Assembly: GCA_045593645.1 (NCBI GenBank) | Contig: JAZNWZ010000113.1 | Coordinates: 1 to 54,237, forward strand | DNA: 54,237 nucleotides | Reading direction: 5' to 3' | Source: Fimenecus sp045593645 | Lineage (GTDB): Bacteria; Bacillota; Clostridia; Oscillospirales; Acutalibacteraceae | Part shown: positions 1 through 8,332 of the stretch, piece by piece | Layout of the letters: the number at the start of each line of letters is the position of its first letter | Position numbering within the stretch: position 1 is the stretch's first letter | The notes under the pieces: model-generated | The model's database searches: none | The model's input: only the letters and a program-made list of their open reading frames with translations | What the model was told of the DNA's origin: nothing | Program-made: the position numbers and the translations under genes

Positions 1-55
1 ACCACTTTCTCAATGAGAGAGTACCGGGTCGTCGAGGATGCCGCCCCCTACTTGC
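1..55. repeat. Right end of an intergenic hairpin repeat
   Basis: The window opens with an imperfect hairpin (ACTTTCTC-AAT-GAGAGAGT, positions 4-22, one G-T pair) followed by a GC-rich stretch ending in CCCCTAC at 45-51. The CCCTAC tail also ends the hairpin repeats at 19861, 46914 and 49819. The left part lies outside the window, so its full size is unknown. Confidence 0.4.
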
Positions 56-80
56 AATATTCTTTTTAATGGTGTAAAAT
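52..80 (+). promoter_or_regulatory. Candidate sigma-A promoter for the phosphoesterase gene
   Basis: TTGCAA (52-57), a 17-bp spacer and TAAAAT (75-80) lie 36 bp before the start codon at 117. The -35 box overlaps the end of the repeat at 1-55. A GAAGGAA ribosome site follows at 101-107. Confidence 0.4.
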
Positions 81-116
81 TATTGTGTATACTTTTTTGA
101 GAAGGAATTTTCAATT

Positions 117-1439
117 ATGAAGCCTGTTAATTTTTATTTATTGACTGATACACACTATTTTGCAACAACTTTAAGTGCCGAAGGCAAGGCTTATGAGGAT
201 TATATGAAACGTGAGCTTTATTTTCTTAAAGAGAGCAACGCTATTGTAAAATCTGTTTTTGCAGATATTCTAAAGGACGATAAAATTGACACTATAATTA
301 TTCCAGGCGACCTTTCAAAAAATGGCGAGCTTGCAAGCCACAAAGAGTTTATTGACGAGTTGTATAAGCTTAAAAATGCAGGTAAAAAAATCTTTGTTAT
401 TACTGCAGGGCACGACTTTGGCGAGTGGTCTAACAGTTATAAGGGTAATGAGATTATTCCTGTTGAGGGTACTCCTTTTACAGACCTTTACAATATGTAT
501 TTTGACTTTGGCTTTAAAGATGCTCTTTCAGTTGAAATGAGAACAAATTCTTATGTTGCAGAAATTGCTGACGGTATAAGAATGTTAGCACTTAACTGTG
601 ATAGTCCTAACAAGCAAAAAGGTGTTATTGACGAAGAAACTCTTAACTGGGCACAAGAGCAAATTGACAAAGCTAAAGAAGATAATGCTTATATGTTCGC
701 TATTTGCCACTACCCTATTCTTCCACCTGTTGAAATCTTTGATTTTATTAAGGATACTCGAGTTGAAAACTGGCGTGAAATTGCCACATTCCTTGCAGAC
801 AATGGCATTGAATTGGCTCTTACAGGTCATATGCACATTCAAAGCGTAAATGAGTTTATCACAGAAAAAGGTAATCGTCTTATTGACATTTGTACAAGCA
901 CTCTTGTTGGTAGTCCTGCAAAATACAGAAAAGTTGAAATTGACGAAAATGCTACTCTTAAAGTTGAAAGCCTCGATGTTAATGATTTTGGTTACGACTT
1001 ACAAGGTCTTTCTGTCAGAGAATACTTTGACAAGCGTTGTGAGGCAGGTATTCGTGGTAAAATTGAGCATGCATTAAATGGTGATAAATTCATTAAAAAA
1101 CTTTTGAGAAAAATTGTATTATCAATTAAAGTTAGCACTATTTCACGCTTGCTTTTCATCAAGGTTGATAAATCATTGAAAAAGAGAAAACTTATTGATG
1201 TTGCTGTTGAAGTTGGTGCAGATATTTTCTCAGGCGACCAACCTCATACAGAGGGCACACCTGTTTATGAGGCAATGGACAAGGTGTTTAAACGACTTAA
1301 ATTTATAATCAATAAGCTTAACAAAAAATTATCCAAAAATGGAAACGAAGTTGACCTTCACAAAATGGTTTTAAATACTATTGGTAACAATAAAGGTTAT
1401 TCAAACCACGATTTTGAAATGAAATTAAATTCTAAATAA
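117..1439 (+). CDS. Calcineurin-like metallophosphoesterase
   Basis: A 440-residue protein of the calcineurin-like phosphoesterase superfamily, which hydrolyses phosphate esters with two metal ions. The metal-site motifs appear in order: D11-x-H13, GD at 64-65, a position that is normally GNHD but reads AGHD at 97-100, H198 in CHYP, and GHMH at 237-240. The Asn of GNHD is therefore missing. No signal peptide is visible, so it is probably cytoplasmic. The C-terminal ~140 residues are Lys-rich and unassigned. A GAAGGAA ribosome site supports the start. The next gene follows after 15 bp, so the two are probably co-transcribed. The substrate cannot be inferred. Confidence 0.8.
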   Translation: MKPVNFYLLTDTHYFATTLSAEGKAYEDYMKRELYFLKESNAIVKSVFADILKDDKIDTIIIPGDLSKNGELASHKEFIDELYKLKNAGKKIFVITAGHDFGEWSNSYKGNEIIPVEGTPFTDLYNMYFDFGFKDALSVEMRTNSYVAEIADGIRMLALNCDSPNKQKGVIDEETLNWAQEQIDKAKEDNAYMFAICHYPILPPVEIFDFIKDTRVENWREIATFLADNGIELALTGHMHIQSVNEFITEKGNRLIDICTSTLVGSPAKYRKVEIDENATLKVESLDVNDFGYDLQGLSVREYFDKRCEAGIRGKIEHALNGDKFIKKLLRKIVLSIKVSTISRLLFIKVDKSLKKRKLIDVAVEVGADIFSGDQPHTEGTPVYEAMDKVFKRLKFIINKLNKKLSKNGNEVDLHKMVLNTIGNNKGYSNHDFEMKLNSK

Positions 1440-1454
1440 AAAAGGAGAGGTTAT

Positions 1455-2903
1455 ATGCAAGTATTTGATATTAAAAACAAAAAACAACTGCTTATAACCT
1501 TTTTGTGCCTTTTAATATGTCTTTGCTCACTTTTGCCTCACCTTTTAACTAGTGAAACAAAAAGTACTCCTTACCCTCTTGAAATGCACCCTGCTTATTA
1601 CAATGCTTATGTTGAGCAGTTTGATGCTTTTATGAAGGGGCAACTCAACATTGACTATGAGCCAAGTGAAAAGCTTTTAAATCTTGATAACCCTTATGAC
1701 TGGCAACAAAGAAAAGCAGGAAATATTGGTCATTATCTTTGGGACAGAGCTTTATATGATGGAAAATACTATTCATACTTTGGAATTGCTCCTATAATTA
1801 CTGTTTATGCACCATCATATCTTTTAACTGGTACAATTCCAAGTGATACCGTAACCTGCACAGTTTTAGCTGTTGTCGGTATGGTATCAATCTGCTTTGC
1901 ACTTATAAATCTTATCAGATATTTCAAAATCAAAATACCTTTTTATCTGTTTATTCTTGGACTTTTCTCAATTGAAATGGGTAGTCTTTTGCCTATGCTT
2001 ATGAGTAGTGCAGATATGTATTATATTGCATCAACATCTGCAGTTGCATATTTTTCACTCTTTTTAGCCTTGTTTTTTTGTGCTATGAATGTTGAAAAAA
2101 GAGCATTAAAAAATGTTCTTTTTGCACTTTGCTCAATAGCTTTTGTGCTTGTTATAATGTCTCGTCCTAATGTGGCACTTTTAGGTATTTTAATTTATCC
2201 TGTACTTTTCAAGTATTTCTTCAAATCAGAGCTTAAGCTTAAAGAAAAACTTGCATCTTTTTTATGCTTTGCAACTCCACTTTTAATTGGTGCTATTGTG
2301 GTTTGCACATATAACTATTTGAGATTTGACTCCATTTTTGAGTTTGGTGCAACATATCAGCTCACTGTTTATGATGTTTCTAAATACTCTATTTCATTTG
2401 CACTGCTTTTCCCTTGTGTTTTTCATTATTTCTTGCAAATGCCTATTTTAAAAAATGTTTTTCCGTTTATTGACTTGCTTTATGCAAAGTTTGTAAACCT
2501 TCCTGTGCCTTATCTTTACACAACATCTACTATTGGTGCTCTTGCTTTTTTATCAAACTGGGGAGTGGCAGGATATGGCTATATTCTTACAAAGAGCAAA
2601 GAACACAGAGAGCAAAAGTTCACTTATCTTTTTGCATTTTTATCTGTATTTGCACTTGCATTTTTAAACACTTGTATGGGTGGCATAAATTTAAGATATT
2701 TTGCAGACTTTAACTTTGTTCTAATTTTATTTAACACTCTTATTTTATTTGAAATTGCAGTACACAATTTCAAGAAAAAGAAGTTAAGAATAATAGCACA
2801 CATTGCCGTTTCATTTATGCTAATTATGTCTGCTCTTTTAGGCTTCCTTTTAATTTTTGAAAACGAAAGATGCTATATTTTAAAGGCTCTTTCTATGATT
2901 TAA
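1455..2903 (+). CDS. Polytopic membrane protein, possibly GT-C glycosyltransferase-like
   Basis: A 482-residue integral membrane protein with an N-terminal hydrophobic helix (about 10-28), a large non-cytoplasmic loop (about 30-120) and roughly ten further hydrophobic segments. The loop contains NPYD and a YYSYFGIAP motif, a layout that resembles GT-C type lipid-linked glycosyltransferases with a large first outer loop. That family assignment is my inference; no DxD or similar catalytic motif is certain. A GGAGAGG ribosome site sits just upstream. It is linked to the preceding phosphoesterase gene by a 15-bp gap, which would fit a role with a lipid-phosphate substrate, but this is speculative. 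Confidence 0.6.
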   Translation: MQVFDIKNKKQLLITFLCLLICLCSLLPHLLTSETKSTPYPLEMHPAYYNAYVEQFDAFMKGQLNIDYEPSEKLLNLDNPYDWQQRKAGNIGHYLWDRALYDGKYYSYFGIAPIITVYAPSYLLTGTIPSDTVTCTVLAVVGMVSICFALINLIRYFKIKIPFYLFILGLFSIEMGSLLPMLMSSADMYYIASTSAVAYFSLFLALFFCAMNVEKRALKNVLFALCSIAFVLVIMSRPNVALLGILIYPVLFKYFFKSELKLKEKLASFLCFATPLLIGAIVVCTYNYLRFDSIFEFGATYQLTVYDVSKYSISFALLFPCVFHYFLQMPILKNVFPFIDLLYAKFVNLPVPYLYTTSTIGALAFLSNWGVAGYGYILTKSKEHREQKFTYLFAFLSVFALAFLNTCMGGINLRYFADFNFVLILFNTLILFEIAVHNFKKKKLRIIAHIAVSFMLIMSALLGFLLIFENERCYILKALSMI

Positions 2904-2904
2904 G

Positions 2905-2933
2905 TTGACGAAAATTATATTATTTTATATAAT
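2905..2933 (+). promoter_or_regulatory. Strong sigma-A promoter for the zinc-ribbon gene
   Basis: TTGACG (2905-2910), an exact 17-bp spacer and TATAAT (2928-2933) lie 29 bp before the start at 2963. It begins right after the previous stop codon and separates the zinc-ribbon cluster from the upstream pair. Confidence 0.65.
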
Positions 2934-2962
2934 ATTCTAACATTAGATTTTGGAGTTATTTT

Positions 2963-4102
2963 ATGTATTGTCCAAAGTGTGGAAAACAAAATCCTGAAAC
3001 AGAATCCACTTGTTCTTATTGTGGATATCAGCTTACAACTGAAACGAAGCAAGCAAAAGTTACATCTTCCCCTGCTGAAAAAAGCAAAAAAGGTGTGGCT
3101 TTAGTTGCTATTGTTATTGCACTTTTAATTCTTGTTACAAGTGTTTTAGGTATTTATTTTGTTAACAAATCTAACGAAAAAGAGCCAACATCAACAACTA
3201 ACATTCAAGAAACTACTACTCAAAACGATACTCCAAATTACAATAATTTTAAGCTTATTGAAGATGGAGTTTTGACTGTTGCAATCTCAGGTAACTTTCA
3301 TCCTTTTGCATACATTGAAAATGAAAAAGTTGTAGGTTTTGATGCTGACATTGTTACTGCTATTGCTAATAAACTCGACTTGGAAGTGAAATTTGTTATT
3401 GTTGAATATGCAAAGCTTATTCAAACTGTTTCTGCAGGTAATGCAGACATTGCAATTAACGCTCTTGCTTTAACTGATGCACAAAGCACATCAGTTGACT
3501 TAACAAGCACTTATGTTTCGGTTGAAACTTTGTCTGACGGTGTATTTAAAACAGAAGAATATGTTATTGCCGTAAGAAAAAGTAATGGATTATTAATTAC
3601 TGTAAACAACATTATCAATGACTTTAAAAAAGATGGCACTATTGCTTCATTAAAAGCAAAATACAATATTTTTGAGGGTTATTATAGCTCTTATGAAGAT
3701 TTTGAAAATCAACCTACCATTGAAAACTTAAATCTTCCTGAAAGTGGCGATTATATCGGCAAATCGATACATATTAACGCTATTGGTGTTTTGCGTTTCA
3801 ATGCAGGAAAAACAAGACAATCTGCATTCTTAACTAATCCAAAAGAAAACGAAAATATTTGTTTCTTAAAATATACTTTCTATATTGACGGTAATAAAAA
3901 TGATATTATTGATGAAGACGATGAGTTGCTTTATGCCTCTGATTTAATTTGTCCTGGATATGCTGTTAAGGAATTCACTATAAATCGAGGATTAACTCAA
4001 GGCGAATACAAGGTTATTATTTTAGAGCAAGCATATTCTTATGACAAAGCACTTTCATTGCTATATTCTCAAACCATACAAACACAAATAATTGTAGAAT
4101 GA
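2963..4102 (+). CDS. Membrane-anchored zinc-ribbon protein with a shortened solute-binding domain
   Basis: A 379-residue protein in four parts. Residues 3-21 form a zinc ribbon (CPKC...CSYC). Residues about 44-67 are a single membrane helix. Residues about 98-225 resemble a type-3 extracellular solute-binding domain (VVGFDADIVTAIANKL, GNADIAINALALT). The C-terminal ~140 residues are a probable beta-sandwich with an acidic DGNKNDIIDEDD segment. The second lobe of the solute-binding fold looks deleted: the text runs from the ALALTDAQ region to the closing VRKSNG...LKAKYNIF helix within about 60 residues. It is therefore unlikely to be a normal transporter receptor. The ribbon would be cytoplasmic and the rest outside. 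It has its own promoter and terminator. Confidence 0.7.
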   Translation: MYCPKCGKQNPETESTCSYCGYQLTTETKQAKVTSSPAEKSKKGVALVAIVIALLILVTSVLGIYFVNKSNEKEPTSTTNIQETTTQNDTPNYNNFKLIEDGVLTVAISGNFHPFAYIENEKVVGFDADIVTAIANKLDLEVKFVIVEYAKLIQTVSAGNADIAINALALTDAQSTSVDLTSTYVSVETLSDGVFKTEEYVIAVRKSNGLLITVNNIINDFKKDGTIASLKAKYNIFEGYYSSYEDFENQPTIENLNLPESGDYIGKSIHINAIGVLRFNAGKTRQSAFLTNPKENENICFLKYTFYIDGNKNDIIDEDDELLYASDLICPGYAVKEFTINRGLTQGEYKVIILEQAYSYDKALSLLYSQTIQTQIIVE

Positions 4103-4130
4103 TATTTAAAACCAAATAAAAGCAAAAATG

Positions 4131-4163
4131 AGTACTATTTTTTGACAAAATAGTACTTTTTTA
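4131..4163 (+). terminator. Rho-independent terminator
   Basis: An 11-bp perfect stem (AGTACTATTTT / AAAATAGTACT) with a 5-nt TTGAC loop is followed by TTTTTATT. It ends transcription of the gene at 2963-4102. Confidence 0.8.
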
Positions 4164-4192
4164 TTGCTTTTTCATATGTAGTATGTTATACT
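4164..4192 (+). promoter_or_regulatory. Candidate promoter for the YD-repeat pair
   Basis: TTGCTT (4164-4169), a 17-bp spacer and TATACT (4187-4192) lie directly after the terminator. The leader of about 95 nt contains no structure that I recognise. Confidence 0.5.
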
Positions 4193-4292
4193 ATATATGT
4201 GTATAAAGTACTATGTTTTTTGGTTAATTTGTACAAAAACGCATCTTTAAAAATAACTTTTAACCTTTTAAAGAAAAGAAATGAGGGGTTTT

Positions 4293-5789
4293 ATGGCAAA
4301 ATTCTGTCCTAACTGTAACAAAGAACTTGCTGACAATGCAAAATTCTGTACAGGTTGCGGCACTTCTGTACCTGTTGAACCAGTTGTTCCGGTTGCACCA
4401 GTAATAGAGCCTACTGTTCCGGTTGCTCCTGTTGCTGAGCCTGTTACACCACCTGTCGACAAGCCAAAGAAAAACAAAAAAGGCTTAATTATTGCTATTG
4501 TTGCTGTAATTGTTGCTATTGCTCTTATTGTTACAGGAATTATTGTAGTTCCAAAATTATTTGGTGATGACAAAAAATCTGCTTCTGGTAAAGATGCTAA
4601 AGAAACAACAACTCGTGCAAAGGTTGAAGAAGAACTTCCACCAGAGGTTCAAATGATTAACTACATAAGCAAGCAACGTTCCATAGAATATGATTCTGAT
4701 GGAAGTATTCGTTGGGAGCAAAGTTATGAGTATAGTGCTCCAAATGTACTTGTTCTTTCTGAAACAAATTCTTACTATAATGATGGTGCTGAATTGGTTG
4801 TTGAGTACGACGCTAATGGTAAAATCATAAAATACGACCTTGATTCTGATGAAGAAGGCAAAGATATTTCAATCACCTTTGACTATACTGAAAAAGACGG
4901 CAAATATGTTGCTTCTTCTTCATATACATTGAAAGAGGTTCGTTGGTATGAAGACTATTATTACGGTTGGACATCAGAAGATATTTATGTTGCATACAAC
5001 ATAACACTTTCTTATGATAAAAATGGTGTTGACGGTGAATGTACAATTTCAACCGACTATAATGACCTAACAAGAGTTTTAAAAGTTTCTGACGAAGGTA
5101 AAACTATTACATACAAATATGAAGAAACAGAATTTTATAGCAATTACACTTATACCTATGACGACAATGGTAATATTCTTTCAATAGTTAGTGATTCTAC
5201 TTATGGTGAGAGCGTTACAAATTATAAGTATGATGGTGATGGCAATCTCATAAGAGAAGAAAATCTTAACAACGGTACTTTGATTTATGAATATGACTAT
5301 GAGTATTCTGACGGTAAACTTGTAAAGAGAAAATTTGCTTCTTATGACGACGAATATATGGGTAGAGAAAAAACTACTACCACATACACATACAACAGTG
5401 ATGGTTTACTTACTGGTGTTGAACAAATTACTGATGGCATAGTTGTTTATAAAGAAGTTGCTAAAACTATTAAAGAAGACTCTGTTGAAACAGAAATGTA
5501 CTATTATTATGATGGCGAACAATTTGCAGGAATTGCTGAATACCAATATGAAGGCAATGTACTTAAAAGTGTTACACGACATGATGAAAATGGTGAAACA
5601 ACAGGTCTTATAGAGTATGATTCTCTTGGTAGAATTACAAGAAGTGTTGAGTATACTTATGTTTACGATGATGATGGCGATATAACAGGAACTGCCAAGT
5701 TCTATGAAGAAGTTTATGAATATTCTGAAATAGAGGATACAAAAAATTATCCTGGCTTTGACTATATCGGTCGTTATTTTTCAAATTAA
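4293..5789 (+). CDS. Zinc-ribbon, single-pass membrane protein with YD-like repeats (copy 1)
   Basis: A 498-residue protein. An N-terminal zinc ribbon (CPNC...CTGC) is followed by a Pro/Val-rich linker with repeated VPVAPV units, a Lys-rich stop and one membrane helix (about 70-93). The remaining ~390 residues are acidic, Tyr/Asp-rich repeats of the type YDxxGN...Y, as in RHS/YD proteins. Such repeats normally form beta-strand shells outside the cell. No polymorphic-toxin tip or RHS core PxxxxDPxG motif is visible. The start at 4293 is preferred over an ATG at 4281 because GAGGGGT precedes it at proper spacing. The next gene encodes a protein of the same architecture 51 bp away. Confidence 0.75.
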   Translation: MAKFCPNCNKELADNAKFCTGCGTSVPVEPVVPVAPVIEPTVPVAPVAEPVTPPVDKPKKNKKGLIIAIVAVIVAIALIVTGIIVVPKLFGDDKKSASGKDAKETTTRAKVEEELPPEVQMINYISKQRSIEYDSDGSIRWEQSYEYSAPNVLVLSETNSYYNDGAELVVEYDANGKIIKYDLDSDEEGKDISITFDYTEKDGKYVASSSYTLKEVRWYEDYYYGWTSEDIYVAYNITLSYDKNGVDGECTISTDYNDLTRVLKVSDEGKTITYKYEETEFYSNYTYTYDDNGNILSIVSDSTYGESVTNYKYDGDGNLIREENLNNGTLIYEYDYEYSDGKLVKRKFASYDDEYMGREKTTTTYTYNSDGLLTGVEQITDGIVVYKEVAKTIKEDSVETEMYYYYDGEQFAGIAEYQYEGNVLKSVTRHDENGETTGLIEYDSLGRITRSVEYTYVYDDDGDITGTAKFYEEVYEYSEIEDTKNYPGFDYIGRYFSN

Positions 5790-5840
5790 AGTTGGGGAAC
5801 AACTTTTAAATAAAAAATTTTTAAAATAGGAGATGTTATT

Positions 5841-7514
5841 ATGTCAAAATTCTGTGGTAATTGTGGTACTGAGCTTGCTGATGACGCTATGTTCTGTGGC
5901 AACTGTGGTAATACAATGGCAACACAACCTGCTGAAGCACCTGCTACTCCTGTAGCACCTGTTGCTGAAGCACCTGCAGCTCCTGCTGCACCAGTTACAG
6001 CTGCTGTTGAAGCTGTGAAGAAAAATAAAAACAAAATCGTTAAAATGCTCATTCCTGCAGTTGCAGTAGTGCTTGCACTTGCAATTGTAATTTGCGCATT
6101 CGCTATTCCTCGTGGCGACGAAGACAACTATTTTATGAGCTATAGTAAAGAAGTTCGTTATGACGAAGATGGCGATGTTATTGGTACATATGAAATCAAA
6201 TATGACAAGCCAAATCGCGTATCTTATTACCTTAATCAATATGAAGGCACAACAGAAATCTACGATGAAGATACTGATAGCTACAAAGAAATCGATTATA
6301 CTTATAAAAAGGAAATCACTATCGATTATAAGAGCAACAAGATTTCAAGCATTTCTGTTGTTGAGGAAGACTCACGCCCTGACTCTAATCCATTAAGCTT
6401 TGAGCTTAATTTTGACTATTCAGGCGGTCATGCAAGTGATTCATACACAGTAACAAGAGAAGAATACGACTCAGAAAACAGTTATTGGGATGACGAAAAA
6501 TATGAGTTTGTTGAAGTTTACAAGACTGTTGAAACAACTTATACAATCGACATTACTTATGATGGCAAGGATGTAACACTTGTTTTAACAAGTGATGAAG
6601 AAGATTCTGGCTCAACTACATTAAAAATTGAAGAAAAAGGCAAGAAAAAGACTGTTGAAACAAAGTGGGTTGAAGAAAAAACACTTGAAGATTCAGACGG
6701 TTATCCTATCTATGACGACGAAGGCAATCCAAAAACTGAAAAAGTTGACCATATTAGAGTTGATGTAAGAACATATGACAAATATGGTAATCAACTTACA
6801 GCAGAAACAAAGGAAGACGATGACGTTACATATACATATACTGCTGAATATGACGGCAAAAACTTAATTTCTTCTGAATCAGAACGTACTCGCGAAGAAT
6901 ATGATTATGAAACAGGCAAAACAAAGACTATTACTGAAACAGTAAAAGTTGAATGCGAATACGACAAAAAAGACAACTTGATTAGCAGAAAAGAAAAGAC
7001 AGACGGCGACACAACATATGAATATGAAGCAGAGTATGATGGCGACCTTATCCTCAGAGAAGAATATGTACATTATTACGGTGATGGCGATAAATCTAAG
7101 TCAGAAGTTGAATATGAATATGACAAAAAGGGTCGTATGATAAATCAAACACACTACTACAATGATGAAAAGTCAAGTGTAGTTGAATTTGATGAAAGTG
7201 ATGGCAACGAGTACACTTATAAAGTTTATAGATATGACGGTGGCGACCAAGTTAAAGATGGCAAATATGTTGTTAAATATAAGGGTGATAAACCTGTTGC
7301 TACAACAATTTATGATGCCGATGGTGAAATCATGGAAGAAATGACATTCAACAAACGTGGTCAAATGTTAACAGAAGTTGAATACGACTATGAAGATGAT
7401 GCTAACGGCAAGCCAGAGGTTTATAAGAGCTCTGAAACAACATACGAATACAAGTATGCAAGTGCTAAGAATAGAGCAATTGTTGACCTTGCAGAATGGA
7501 TTGTTGACGACTAA
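5841..7514 (+). CDS. Zinc-ribbon, single-pass membrane protein with YD-like repeats (copy 2)
   Basis: A 557-residue paralogue of the upstream gene, with the same order: zinc ribbon (CGNC...CGNC, residues 5-23), an Ala/Pro-rich linker, one membrane helix (about 67-88), then about 470 acidic residues with YD-type repeats (YDKYGN, YEYDKKGR, EYDKKDN). It is longer than copy 1 by several repeat units. An AGGAGA ribosome site precedes the ATG. No toxin or protease domain is seen at the C-terminus. The cytoplasmic ribbon and extracytoplasmic repeat domain suggest a surface or assembly role, but the function is unknown. Confidence 0.75.
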   Translation: MSKFCGNCGTELADDAMFCGNCGNTMATQPAEAPATPVAPVAEAPAAPAAPVTAAVEAVKKNKNKIVKMLIPAVAVVLALAIVICAFAIPRGDEDNYFMSYSKEVRYDEDGDVIGTYEIKYDKPNRVSYYLNQYEGTTEIYDEDTDSYKEIDYTYKKEITIDYKSNKISSISVVEEDSRPDSNPLSFELNFDYSGGHASDSYTVTREEYDSENSYWDDEKYEFVEVYKTVETTYTIDITYDGKDVTLVLTSDEEDSGSTTLKIEEKGKKKTVETKWVEEKTLEDSDGYPIYDDEGNPKTEKVDHIRVDVRTYDKYGNQLTAETKEDDDVTYTYTAEYDGKNLISSESERTREEYDYETGKTKTITETVKVECEYDKKDNLISRKEKTDGDTTYEYEAEYDGDLILREEYVHYYGDGDKSKSEVEYEYDKKGRMINQTHYYNDEKSSVVEFDESDGNEYTYKVYRYDGGDQVKDGKYVVKYKGDKPVATTIYDADGEIMEEMTFNKRGQMLTEVEYDYEDDANGKPEVYKSSETTYEYKYASAKNRAIVDLAEWIVDD

Positions 7515-7530
7515 TTCAAATTAAACAAAA

Positions 7531-7563
7531 TAAAAAGCTCGGTGGAAACACCGAGTTTTTTTG
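7531..7563. terminator. Bidirectional terminator between convergent genes
   Basis: CTCGGTG-GAAA-CACCGAG (7538-7555) is flanked by an A-run on the left and TTTTTTT on the right. It can terminate both the + strand YD-repeat operon and the - strand amidase gene. Confidence 0.85.
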
Positions 7564-7570
7564 TGCCTAT

Positions 7571-8299
7571 TTATTCACCATTCATTTCAAGAAGTGTTTG
7601 TTCAATTCCGTTTGCTATTGCTAATGCATATTCATAAAGCTTTTCATCAAAATCTTGATTATCAATTTCACTTGAAATAAAGCCTATTTCTGCAAGGCAA
7701 GACGGCATTTTTGTGTTTCTGTTTATGTAATAGTTAAGGTCTGCTCCTTCACGATAGCCCGAATGAATTCCTCTGTTTGACGAAAAGCCTGCACTCTCAA
7801 GATTTCTAAGTATATTCTCTGCAAGAAGCATATCGTCAGTTGGGTTTGAAGAATGCACCCACATTTCAACACCCTTGCCCTCACCTGCTGAACTATTTCT
7901 ATGAATAGAAACAAAAAGCGACGCTCTCGATTTATTGGCTATTTTGCACCTTTCTTCAAGAGAGACGTCGCTATCATCTGAACGAGTCATAACAACAGTA
8001 TAGCCTCTTTCTTCAAGGATATCTCTAACTAATAATGACAGCCTTAAATTATCGTCTTTTTCCATTCGAGTGCCATTAACTGCACCTGAGCTTGTGCCAC
8101 CATGACCCGGGTCAAGGCAAATCACCTTTTTATCAGGGACAAAATTGAGTTGTTGAAAATAATAGATAGTTTCACTACCACCAACTAAAATCAACACTAA
8201 AACTGACGAAAAGCTGATTGCAAACAAAGCAATTATTGGAAATATAAAGCTTTTGTTGTTATTTTTATTAAGTTTTTGCTTTTTCCTTATTTTTCTCAT
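7571..8299 (-). CDS. N-acetylmuramoyl-L-alanine amidase (Amidase_3)
   Basis: A 242-residue zinc amidase that cuts the bond between MurNAc and the stem peptide of peptidoglycan. A basic N-terminus and one membrane helix (about 18-40) anchor it, with the catalytic domain outside. Zinc and catalytic motifs are intact: DPGHGG (63-68, H66), E80, SIH (H133) and AEIGF (E204). There are no extra cell-wall-binding repeats, so it is a minimal CwlD-like enzyme; CwlD itself acts in spore cortex. The start at 8299 has no clear ribosome site. It lies 33 bp downstream of thyX and may be translated from that transcript. Confidence 0.88.
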   Translation of the reverse strand: MRKIRKKQKLNKNNNKSFIFPIIALFAISFSSVLVLILVGGSETIYYFQQLNFVPDKKVICLDPGHGGTSSGAVNGTRMEKDDNLRLSLLVRDILEERGYTVVMTRSDDSDVSLEERCKIANKSRASLFVSIHRNSSAGEGKGVEMWVHSSNPTDDMLLAENILRNLESAGFSSNRGIHSGYREGADLNYYINRNTKMPSCLAEIGFISSEIDNQDFDEKLYEYALAIANGIEQTLLEMNGE

Positions 8300-8332
8300 A
8301 TTATAATACCAAAAAATAAGGCAATTTTACTA

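Noticed and set aside
5844..6239. A 131-codon minus-strand frame antisense to the second YD-repeat gene, Cys/Arg/Ser-rich
   Set aside because: Its composition mirrors the Ala/Pro-rich linker codons of the real gene, and there is no ribosome site or domain.
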